From a bacterium (lineage in GTDB: Bacteria; ARS69), in the NCBI GenBank assembly GCA_025774865.1, contig JALGZO010000617.1, positions 1-5,198 of the forward strand: a stretch of DNA of 5,198 nucleotides, given 5' to 3'. Positions 1 through 5,198 of the stretch are shown one piece after another. Below the pieces are notes generated by a model, which saw only the letters and a program-made list of their open reading frames with translations, did not search any database and was not told where the DNA came from. Made by a program: the position numbers and the translations under genes. How positions within the stretch are numbered: the first letter of the stretch is position 1; each line of letters begins with the position of its first letter.

Positions 1-1
1 C

Positions 2-997
2 AACTACGGGAAGCTCCCCGTGCAGCCCCTCGAGAAGGCCTTCGGGACGACCCTCGGCAACTCGCTTCGCCGAGTGCTGCTCTCGAGCCTGCAGGGCGCG
101 GCCCCCATCTTCACGCGAATCGAAGGCGTGGATCACGAGTTCTCGACGGTGACGGGCGTCCGCGAGGACATGACGGAGATCATTCTGAACCTGAAGAACC
201 TGCGCTTCCGGTACGACGGTGAAGAGATCCGGAAGGGTCGGCTCGAGATGGAAGGCGAGAAGCAGGTTTCGGCCAGTGACTTCGTGTTCGAGCCGGACCT
301 CGAACTGCTCAACCCCGAGCAGTACATCGCGACAATCAACAAGGGCGCGAAGCTCTCCATGGAGGTCGGAGTGGGCTGTGGCCGCGGCTACGTTCAGGCC
401 GAGGCACACAAGCTCGACGAGCAGCCGCTCGGCACTATCATGGTGGACTCGATCTTCAGCCCGGTGATCAAGGTCCGCTACGACGTGGAGGCCACGCGTG
501 TCGGCCAGCGCACGGACTACGACAAGCTGAACATGGAAGTCTGGACGGATGGTTCGATCACTCCGGCCGACGCCATCGCTCACGCTTCGAAGATCCTCAA
601 GGACCACCTGATGATCTTCATCAACTTCGACGAGGAACCGGAAATCGTCGAAGAGGAAGAGTACGACGAGGAATTCGAGCGCATGCGGGAGCTGCTGAAC
701 CGCTCGGTCGACGAGCTCGAGCTCAGCGTGCGGTCGAGCAACTGCCTGACTTCTGCGAGCATCCGTACGATCGGCGAACTCGTACAGAAGTCCGAAAGCG
801 AGATGCTCAAGCAGCGGAACTTCGGACGGAAATCCCTCAAGGAGATCCAGGAGATCCTCGCGGGAATGAATCTCTCGTTCGGAATGGACGTCAGCAGATG
901 GCTCGGCACGCCGTCCGCGCCGGAGACGGAGATGGCGGTGCCAGCGGCATTCGAAACGCCGGATCCGACCGAAGAGAAGGAGCCGGAGACGGTCTAG
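2..997 (+). CDS. rpoA: DNA-directed RNA polymerase alpha subunit, 5'-truncated by window edge
   Basis: Alpha subunit of RNA polymerase: the N-terminal domain dimerises and nucleates core assembly, and the C-terminal domain binds UP-element DNA and activators. The frame is open from base 2 and reads NYGKLPVQPLEKAFG, matching the E. coli alpha segment just before the GNxLRR dimer motif (here GNSLRR). The true start therefore lies upstream, and the GTG at base 20 is only an internal Val codon. About 20-30 residues are missing and 331 are present. The C-terminal domain keeps VRSSNCL, with Arg at window residue 244 equivalent to E. coli R265, and NFGRKSLKEI at 273-282, equivalent to G296/K298/S299. 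The interdomain linker is acidic (IVEEEEYDEEFE). After the conserved GMDVSRW there is an acidic, proline-rich tail about 25 residues longer than in E. coli. It is followed by rplQ, the usual gene order. Identification is near certain. Confidence 0.98.
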   Translation, partial: NYGKLPVQPLEKAFGTTLGNSLRRVLLSSLQGAAPIFTRIEGVDHEFSTVTGVREDMTEIILNLKNLRFRYDGEEIRKGRLEMEGEKQVSASDFVFEPDLELLNPEQYIATINKGAKLSMEVGVGCGRGYVQAEAHKLDEQPLGTIMVDSIFSPVIKVRYDVEATRVGQRTDYDKLNMEVWTDGSITPADAIAHASKILKDHLMIFINFDEEPEIVEEEEYDEEFERMRELLNRSVDELELSVRSSNCLTSASIRTIGELVQKSESEMLKQRNFGRKSLKEIQEILAGMNLSFGMDVSRWLGTPSAPETEMAVPAAFETPDPTEEKEPETV

Positions 998-1010
998 CAC
1001 GATCGGTTGC

Positions 1011-1032
1011 GCGCCCGTCCTCGGACGGGCGC
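1011..1032 (+). other. Perfect GC hairpin in the rpoA-rplQ gap
   Basis: GCGCCCGTC at 1011-1019 pairs perfectly with GACGGGCGC at 1024-1032 around a CTCG tetraloop, a 9-bp almost all-GC stem 13 nt after the rpoA stop. A T-tract does not follow, so it is not a classical intrinsic terminator. A second small inverted repeat, CGCCG/CGGCG at 1050-1054 and 1060-1064, sits just before the rplQ ribosome binding site. The structure could affect mRNA stability, processing or rplQ translation relative to rpoA; that role is inference. Confidence 0.5.
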
Positions 1033-1065
1033 CGGCCGAGGTCAGGAGCCGCCGTCACGCGGCGC

Positions 1066-1071
1066 AGGGAG
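1066..1071 (+). promoter_or_regulatory. Ribosome binding site of rplQ
   Basis: AGGGAG lies 10 nt before the ATG at 1082. It supports that ATG over the in-frame upstream GTG-like starts: the frame is open back to 1007, but the extra 25 codons do not resemble L17 and run through the intercistronic hairpin. Confidence 0.65.
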
Positions 1072-1081
1072 TGAATTCAAG

Positions 1082-1606
1082 ATGAGACATCGCAAATCGA
1101 CCGTCCGGCTGAACCGCACTGCGTCGCACCGTAAGGCGATGTTCCGGAACATGGTGACGTCGCTCTTGCGGGAAGAGCGGGTCGAAACGACCGTCGCGAA
1201 GGCCAAGGAAGCGCGTCGCGTGGCGGAGCGGGTCATCACCTGCGCGAAGCGGGGCGACTTGCACGCACGTCGCCGCGCCGCTCGGGTCGTCCAGGATCCC
1301 GCCGTCCTGCGGAAGCTCTTCGATGAGATTGCGCCGCGCTTCGCCGAGAGGCCGGGCGGCTACACGCGAATCCTGAAGACCGGCTTCCGAGCCGGCGACA
1401 GCGCCCCCCTCTCGATCCTGGAGCTTCTCCAGGCCGAGGGCGCCACCGTGGTCGAGGCGGAAGAGGCGGACGAGAAGAAGAAGTCTGTCAAGAAGGGCAA
1501 GAAGAAGGGAAAAGAGCCCAAAGCTGACAAGAAGACCGAGGGGAAAGCCAAGGCCAAGGGCAAGGGCAAGAGCAAGGCCAAGACGAAGTCCGCCTCCACG
1601 AAGTAG
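1082..1606 (+). CDS. rplQ: 50S ribosomal protein L17 with lysine-rich C-terminal extension
   Basis: Large-subunit ribosomal protein bL17, which binds 23S rRNA near the peptide exit tunnel. The start [20 protein letters not shown] is the conserved L17 N-terminus. The internal [22 protein letters not shown] and the [18 protein letters not shown] region near residues 93-110 are diagnostic. The protein is 174 residues against about 120-130 in most bacteria. The L17 fold ends around residue 120, and the remaining 50 or so residues are low-complexity Lys/Ala/Gly/Glu, ending in AKG/KGK-type repeats, presumably disordered and rRNA-contacting. The ATG was chosen from homology and the AGGGAG site upstream. 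It lies 84 nt after rpoA, the usual final pair of the alpha operon, so co-transcription is expected. The only oddity is the length of the basic tail. Confidence 0.97.
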   Translation: MRHRKSTVRLNRTASHRKAMFRNMVTSLLREERVETTVAKAKEARRVAERVITCAKRGDLHARRRAARVVQDPAVLRKLFDEIAPRFAERPGGYTRILKTGFRAGDSAPLSILELLQAEGATVVEAEEADEKKKSVKKGKKKGKEPKADKKTEGKAKAKGKGKSKAKTKSASTK

Positions 1607-1607
1607 G

Positions 1608-1661
1608 CCCCCCCCCGGACCCCGTCCTCTCCGCCGGGCTCATTCCCCGCTCCTCACTGCC
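1608..1661 (+). other. C-rich, G-poor stretch with C9 tract; possible Rho-utilisation region
   Basis: Directly after the rplQ stop comes a run of nine C (1608-1616). Over the 54 nt to 1661 I count 33 C and 9 G. A C-over-G bubble in untranslated RNA at an operon end is the known hallmark of Rho loading (rut) sites. No stem plus T-tract terminator is present in 1607-1725; the best inverted repeat there is ACTGCC/GGCAGT at 1656-1661 and 1677-1682, with a 15-nt loop. Assignment as a Rho-dependent terminator is inference from composition only. Confidence 0.35.
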
Positions 1662-1725
1662 GATAACTGTCCCGGAGGCAGTCTCCGTTCGAAATCGGCC
1701 CAGCCCGAAGAAGATCGAGAAGGTA

Positions 1726-4700
1726 GTGCACAAGAGTCCACAGCCCGGCTCGCTCGAGCCGACCGGCGAGGCGTTCGTTCACGCCGTCCTCGCCCAGGTA
1801 CACGCCTCCGCCGATCTGGAGACGGGTGCCGCCGCCCTTCTCGATGCGATCCACGGACAGCTTGATGTTACCGGAGGGCTCGTCGCGCTCCGCGACGGGA
1901 ACGTCGGCCGGGTGTTCGCATCCGTCGGGCTTCCTCCGGAGTGGCTCGTCACCTGGAGCCAACCGTCGGAGTCGGACGAGGCGCGGTGGCGGGCGGGCCT
2001 TTGCCAGGAGCCGCTCGACGCGCCGGAACCCGCCATCGATCTTCGTCTGAAACGAAGCGGGGTTCGGGGTGTGCTCACGATTCCGCTGGTCGTGTCGGGC
2101 GGCACCGTGGGCGCGATCGTCCTCACGTCGACCAAGGCGGAGCCCTTCGCCGATCCCGAGTACTTGCCGCTCGCGTCGATCGCGGAGCCGTTCGTCAAGT
2201 GGCTGGTGTCGAAGCTGCCGCCGCCGCGTGAACCGGTGGCGGTCGTGGAGAAGGAGGCCCCGAGGACGACCCAACCGGCCACCCCGCTTTCGGACTCGCT
2301 GGCGACCTCCATCGGGGCCATGGCCGTGGCGACGCTGGACTCCGACGGTCGCTTCCGCGACGTGGGGGCGAGCTTCGCGAAGCTGGTCGGGGTTTCGGAG
2401 GACGACCTGCGTGGGGTCGGGCTGGACGAGGTGCTCGCGGCGGAGGATGCCTCGAGGGCGCGAGCGGCGATCGACGTGACTCGCGAGCGTGCCGCGACGG
2501 TACTGCCGTCCGTGACGCGGCGGCTCGACCCGTTCGGGGACACCGAGGGGACGACGACGATCGACCTCATCCTCAGTCGGCGGGACGAGTCGAGCATCGT
2601 GGTTCTCGGTCTACCGGTCGTGGACGTCCTGGCGGCGGCGGGGGACGAGGCGCCGGCGGAGCCGTCCGACGAGAGTGGAGGGCTCCGGAGCCCGGCCTCG
2701 GGGGTGATGATTCTCGATCGCCGGAAGATCGAGACGTCGAGCCAGTGGCGCCGGTGGTCGGGGGAATTGCTCGCCGTGCTCGGCGGCTCCACGCTCGTGC
2801 TCGATCCGCGCGGGCGCATCGTGGAGCTGGGGTCGGAGTGGCTGTCGGAAACGGAGCCGGACTCCTTCCACTGGCTGGGGCGTCACCTCGGCGACCTGTT
2901 CGAGGAGGACCGGATCGAGGTTCAGGAGGCACTGAAGACGGTGGTCCGCGACGGCGTCTGGAGTGGCCGATTGACGGCCGGGACGTCAGTGCCGGTATAC
3001 CTGCGCTCCGTGCGCGACGACGGGGGAGCGCTCGAGGCCATTGTCGGGGCGCGGCTGCCGGAGAAATCGCTGGAGGGCGGCGACCTCTTCCGGAAGATCC
3101 CGGTGGGCATGATCCACGTCGATCCGGAGCTCCAGATCATGGATACGAACCCGGAGCTGGCGGCCGTCCTGCCCGGGTGCCCTCGGGATGCGAGCCTCAA
3201 GGGCGTCGATGTGAGAAGCCTCGCGGCCTTCCAAGCGAGCCACGTTCAGGAAGCGCTGGAGTCGTTGCCGGAGCGCGGCCGCTTCGACCTATCGGAGGTT
3301 CATCTCGAAGAAGACACGAATGGGCAACCCCAGGCGGCCCGCCCGTCGCCCGTGGTGCAGCTGCACGCCCAGGAGCTCAACGATGGGGATGGCGAGCCGG
3401 TCGGTTTCCTGATCACGGTCATCGGGCGCGACGGAAAGACGCAGCTCGAGAATCGTCTGATCGAAGCGCAGAAGATGGAGTCCATCGGGAACTTCGCGAG
3501 TGGGCTCGCGCACGACTTCGGCAACTTCGTCTCGTTCATTCTCGGCAAGGCCAAGGCTCTCCGGGAGACGCTCGCGGACAACCCGCGGGCGGCTCGGGAT
3601 CTCGCCGACATCGAGGAGGCGGGCAAGCGCGCCCAGCACCTGTCCGAAGAGCTCATCCGGTTCGCGCGGGGTGGGCGGAGTCGCGCATCGAAGCTGGAGC
3701 TGAACGATCTGATCAAGGAAGTCGTCGCTCTCATCAAGACCAGCGTCGGCACCAACATCGACGTGAAGTACGAGCTCGCAGAAGGGCTCGCTCCGGTGGA
3801 AGGCGACGAGGTCGAGCTGCAGCAGATGGTGTTGAACCTCTGCCTGAACGCTCGGGATGCGATGAAGGGCGGCGGAACACTCTCGATGCAAACGACCCCG
3901 CTCACGCCCGAACAGATGGACCTGCTCGGCACGGGGGCGCCCGTGAGCTCGGGCATCTGCCTCGTGATCAAGGACACGGGAGTCGGTATGCCGGCCGAGA
4001 TTCGGGATCACATCTTCGAGCCGTTCTTCTCCACGAAGGACGATCAGCGAAACGGGCTGGGGCTCGCGATGGTGTACGCGATCGTGCGGCGGCACGGAGG
4101 CATGATCGACGTCCGGAGCGAACCGGGCGAGGGGACTTTGTTCGAGGTTCTGCTCCCCGCCGCGACCGACGCGGTTCCCGTTTCGACGAAGAAAGCCCAG
4201 GTCCTGGTGGTCGATGACGAGCTCGCCTTCCGCGAGATGATCCGTCTCATCCTGGAGGAGGAAGGGCACCAGGTGTGTTTGGCGAAGGACGGGGCGGAGG
4301 CATTGACGGTGCTCGAGGCTGACCACGACGAGATCGGGCTCGTCATCCTCGATCTCAGGATGCCGGGCGTCGACGGGTTGAGTGTGCTGCAGCAGATGAA
4401 GTACGTGGCGCCGGAACTGCCCGTTCTCGTGACAACGGGATGGGCCGAACCACACGAGCTGGAGCTCGCCCAGCGGCGCGGGGCGCGCAAGATTCTGCAG
4501 AAGCCCTACCGGGCCGGCGAGTTGCGGCAGGCGATAGCGAAGGTCCTCGCGTCGGAGGCAGGCGAGGCCGCGCCCGGAGAAGCGGTCGAGGCGGAGGCGG
4601 AAGCGGTGCCGGTGGGCGCGACGATCGAGGACGGCGTGGTGGGCGGGCCGGAGGACGGGCAGGTTCGGGCGCAGCGGCGGTGGTCCGGGATCGTCAGTCG

Positions 4701-4824
4701 GCCGGTGCTGGGAGGAGCGCGGCGCGGAGCGGCCGCCGCCGGTGGTGCCGGCGATGCCGCGAACGGGGAGGACCGGGGCGGAGACGGCCCGGCGGCAATT
4801 GACAACGAGGGGCCCGTCGGCTAG
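1726..4824 (+). CDS. Soluble hybrid sensor histidine kinase (GAF-PAS-PAS-PAS-HisKA-HATPase-REC)
   Basis: A 1032-residue two-component hybrid kinase that would autophosphorylate on His and pass phosphate to its own receiver Asp. Domains by eye: GAF 15-164 (GVRGVLTIPLVVSGGTVGAIVL core); weak PAS-like 190-305, 345-450 and 453-570; HisKA from about 573 with H596 in GLAHDFGNF; N-box NLCLNARDAM with N708; G1 box DTGVGMP 750-756; F-box IFEPFFSTK 763-771; G2 region RNGLGLAMVY 775-784; receiver 822-943 with acidic pocket D830/D831, phosphoacceptor D876 (LDLRMPG), T903 and K926 (QKPYR). Catalytic residues look intact. Residues 945-1032 are Ala/Gly/Glu-rich and probably disordered. No signal peptide or membrane segment is seen, so a cytosolic signal is likely. 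GTG 1726 is the only standard start that keeps the GAF domain whole, but its purine-rich GAGAAGG is only 2 nt upstream. The gene lies 119 nt after rplQ. Ligand and output are unknown, and no separate regulator gene is in view. Confidence 0.93.
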   Translation: MHKSPQPGSLEPTGEAFVHAVLAQVHASADLETGAAALLDAIHGQLDVTGGLVALRDGNVGRVFASVGLPPEWLVTWSQPSESDEARWRAGLCQEPLDAPEPAIDLRLKRSGVRGVLTIPLVVSGGTVGAIVLTSTKAEPFADPEYLPLASIAEPFVKWLVSKLPPPREPVAVVEKEAPRTTQPATPLSDSLATSIGAMAVATLDSDGRFRDVGASFAKLVGVSEDDLRGVGLDEVLAAEDASRARAAIDVTRERAATVLPSVTRRLDPFGDTEGTTTIDLILSRRDESSIVVLGLPVVDVLAAAGDEAPAEPSDESGGLRSPASGVMILDRRKIETSSQWRRWSGELLAVLGGSTLVLDPRGRIVELGSEWLSETEPDSFHWLGRHLGDLFEEDRIEVQEALKTVVRDGVWSGRLTAGTSVPVYLRSVRDDGGALEAIVGARLPEKSLEGGDLFRKIPVGMIHVDPELQIMDTNPELAAVLPGCPRDASLKGVDVRSLAAFQASHVQEALESLPERGRFDLSEVHLEEDTNGQPQAARPSPVVQLHAQELNDGDGEPVGFLITVIGRDGKTQLENRLIEAQKMESIGNFASGLAHDFGNFVSFILGKAKALRETLADNPRAARDLADIEEAGKRAQHLSEELIRFARGGRSRASKLELNDLIKEVVALIKTSVGTNIDVKYELAEGLAPVEGDEVELQQMVLNLCLNARDAMKGGGTLSMQTTPLTPEQMDLLGTGAPVSSGICLVIKDTGVGMPAEIRDHIFEPFFSTKDDQRNGLGLAMVYAIVRRHGGMIDVRSEPGEGTLFEVLLPAATDAVPVSTKKAQVLVVDDELAFREMIRLILEEEGHQVCLAKDGAEALTVLEADHDEIGLVILDLRMPGVDGLSVLQQMKYVAPELPVLVTTGWAEPHELELAQRRGARKILQKPYRAGELRQAIAKVLASEAGEAAPGEAVEAEAEAVPVGATIEDGVVGGPEDGQVRAQRRWSGIVSRPVLGGARRGAAAAGGAGDAANGEDRGGDGPAAIDNEGPVG

Positions 4825-4827
4825 TGT
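4799..4827 (+). promoter_or_regulatory. Putative sigma70-type promoter for tRNA-Asn, overlapping the kinase stop codon
   Basis: A perfect -35 hexamer TTGACA (4799-4804) is followed by a 17-nt spacer and TAGTGT (4822-4827). The latter keeps the three most conserved -10 positions (T, A and final T). Transcription would start near 4834 with a GC-rich discriminator (typical of stable-RNA promoters), about 50 nt before the tRNA. The -35 lies in codons for Ile-Asp-Asn of the kinase tail, and the -10 begins with the kinase TAG stop. The -10 matches only 3 of 6, so this is a well-spaced candidate rather than proof. Confidence 0.55.
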
Positions 4828-4883
4828 ACTGCGGCCTCGATTTCGAAACGGCGAGTGGATCATCGCCCGAGGGTTTGCTGCGC

Positions 4884-4958
4884 TCCTCGGTAGCTCAATG
4901 GTAGAGCATGCGGCTGTTAACCGCAGGGTTGTTGGTTCGAGTCCAACCCGGGGAGCCA
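4884..4958 (+). tRNA. tRNA-Asn (anticodon GUU), CCA encoded
   Basis: Full cloverleaf of 75 nt. Acceptor TCCTCGG (4884-4890) pairs with CCGGGGA (4948-4954) with one T-G wobble. D stem is GCTC/GAGC (4893-4896, 4904-4907) around AATGGTA. Anticodon stem TGCGG/CCGCA (4909-4913, 4921-4925) encloses loop CTGTTAA, giving anticodon GTT at 4916-4918. The variable loop is GGGTT. T stem GTTGG/CCAAC (4931-4935, 4943-4947) encloses TTCGAGT. Discriminator is G4955 and CCA is at 4956-4958. It decodes AAC/AAU; the first G of the anticodon is a usual site for queuosine modification. It lies 59 nt after the kinase and probably uses the promoter at 4799-4827. Confidence 0.98.
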
Positions 4959-5003
4959 AACCTCCCAATCGAACTCCACGACGCGGCACGAGAGAAGACT
5001 TGG

Positions 5004-5025
5004 CCGGGGTACGAGCGATCCCCGG
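5004..5025 (+). terminator. Weak hairpin downstream of tRNA-Asn, possible 3' trailer terminator
   Basis: CCGGGG (5004-5009) pairs with CCCCGG (5020-5025) across a 10-nt loop, 45 nt after the tRNA CCA end. The following bases are AAGGCG, not a T-tract; the nearest T run is only TTT at 5044-5046. It may help end or protect the tRNA precursor, but it fails the classical intrinsic-terminator test. Elsewhere in 4959-5105 I see no gene. Confidence 0.25.
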
Positions 5026-5105
5026 AAGGCGCCCCATAGCCCCTTTGATAGCAACGGGATGCGAGGGTGAGTCGGGAAGCGGGAGGCGCGAGAGACGCCG
5101 CGGGC

Positions 5106-5196
5106 TGTTCACCACCTGGCGCGATAGAGCCACGATTTTCGGCCGATTTGCTCGAAACTCTCGGGCTCTAGGCTCTATCCTGCCGAGTGGTGAACA
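5106..5196. repeat. 91-nt imperfect palindrome with 26-nt arms (possible MITE/REP-like element or structured RNA)
   Basis: Left arm 5106-5131 begins TGTTCACCAC and ends GATAGAGCC. Right arm 5171-5196 begins GGCTCTATC and ends GTGGTGAACA. Of 26 opposed positions, 22 are Watson-Crick: blocks of 10, 3 and 9 bp separated by two 2-nt internal sites. Each 2-nt site holds one mismatch and one G-T pair. The 39-nt centre (5132-5170) contains TTTCG/CGAAA (5136-5140 region and 5153-5157) and a GGGCTCTA copy abutting the right arm's GGCTCTAT. The ends are 5'-TG...CA-3', as in many DDE-transposon termini, but no transposase is in view and the window stops two bases beyond, so target duplication cannot be tested. 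It could be a MITE, a REP/BIME-type repeat, a bidirectional terminator or a structured RNA. Confidence 0.7.
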
Positions 5197-5198
5197 AA

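Noticed and set aside
20-22. GTG as the start of rpoA
   Set aside because: The frame continues upstream with conserved alpha-subunit sequence (NYGKLPVQPLE), so this GTG is an internal valine codon and the gene is cut by the window edge.
1007-1081. An N-terminal extension of rplQ from an upstream start
   Set aside because: The 25 extra residues are unlike L17, are translated from the hairpin gap, and would place the start before the AGGGAG site that fits the ATG at 1082.
1639-1667. Promoter for the kinase with GATAAC as -10
   Set aside because: GATAAC at 1662-1667 matches 4 of 6, but the -35 position at the right spacing reads CTCATT, so the evidence is too weak to list.
1656-1682. Intrinsic terminator between rplQ and the kinase
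   Set aside because: The only inverted repeat (ACTGCC/GGCAGT) has a 15-nt loop and no T-tract after it.
2745-4217. A 490-residue open frame on the plus strand inside the kinase
   Set aside because: It is Arg/Gly/Ala-rich with no recognisable domain, out of frame with the kinase whose motifs (H596, N708, DTGVGM) are clear. It is a GC-driven shadow.
3289-5133. A 614-residue open frame on the minus strand
   Set aside because: It is antisense to the kinase and runs across the tRNA. Its segment GLEPTTLRLTAACSTIE is simply the reverse strand of tRNA-Asn, a well-known spurious peptide. GC-rich codon bias keeps the opposite frame open.
5106-5196. Integron attC site
   Set aside because: The termini read GTTCACC and GGTGAAC, which do not fit the RYYYAAC / GTTRRRY boxes. 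No integrase or cassette gene is present.
4930-5198. Direct repeat of the tRNA 3' end marking an integrated element
   Set aside because: No second copy of the T-arm/acceptor sequence occurs downstream in the window. CCGGGG recurs at 5004 but is only part of a local hairpin.

Overview
The window reads as an ordinary chromosomal stretch from a GC-rich bacterium. The RpoA C-terminal domain and the spacing of the alpha subunit resemble deltaproteobacterial-type sequences (Myxococcota, Desulfobacterota, Binatota-like lineages). That placement rests on recalled family resemblance only, and no closer taxon can be defended. All genes I accept are on the + strand.

Layout: (1) 2-997, the 3' part of rpoA (RNA polymerase alpha), lacking only about 20-30 N-terminal codons to the left of the window. 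(2) 998-1081, a short intercistronic gap with a perfect GC hairpin and the rplQ ribosome binding site. (3) 1082-1606, rplQ (ribosomal protein L17) with a long lysine-rich tail. (4) 1607-1725, a gap that opens with a C9 tract and a C-rich, G-poor stretch and has no intrinsic terminator. (5) 1726-4824, a large soluble hybrid histidine kinase (GAF, three PAS-like domains, HisKA, HATPase, receiver, disordered tail). (6) A sigma70-type promoter whose -35 lies in the last kinase codons and whose -10 covers the kinase stop codon. (7) 4884-4958, tRNA-Asn(GUU) with encoded CCA. (8) 4959-5198, no gene, but a short hairpin and a striking 91-nt near-perfect palindrome (5106-5196) at the window edge.

How the parts fit: rpoA-rplQ is the conserved end of the alpha ribosomal-protein operon. 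The kinase follows in the same direction with no clear promoter or intrinsic terminator. It could therefore receive read-through from the ribosomal operon, or be insulated by Rho at the C-rich gap. It carries both a phosphorylatable His and its own receiver Asp; no cognate regulator gene is visible here. The tRNA probably has its own promoter. I see no defence system, CRISPR array, transposase or clearly novel multi-gene system. The most unusual sequence is the terminal palindrome, followed by the promoter built into the kinase stop codon.
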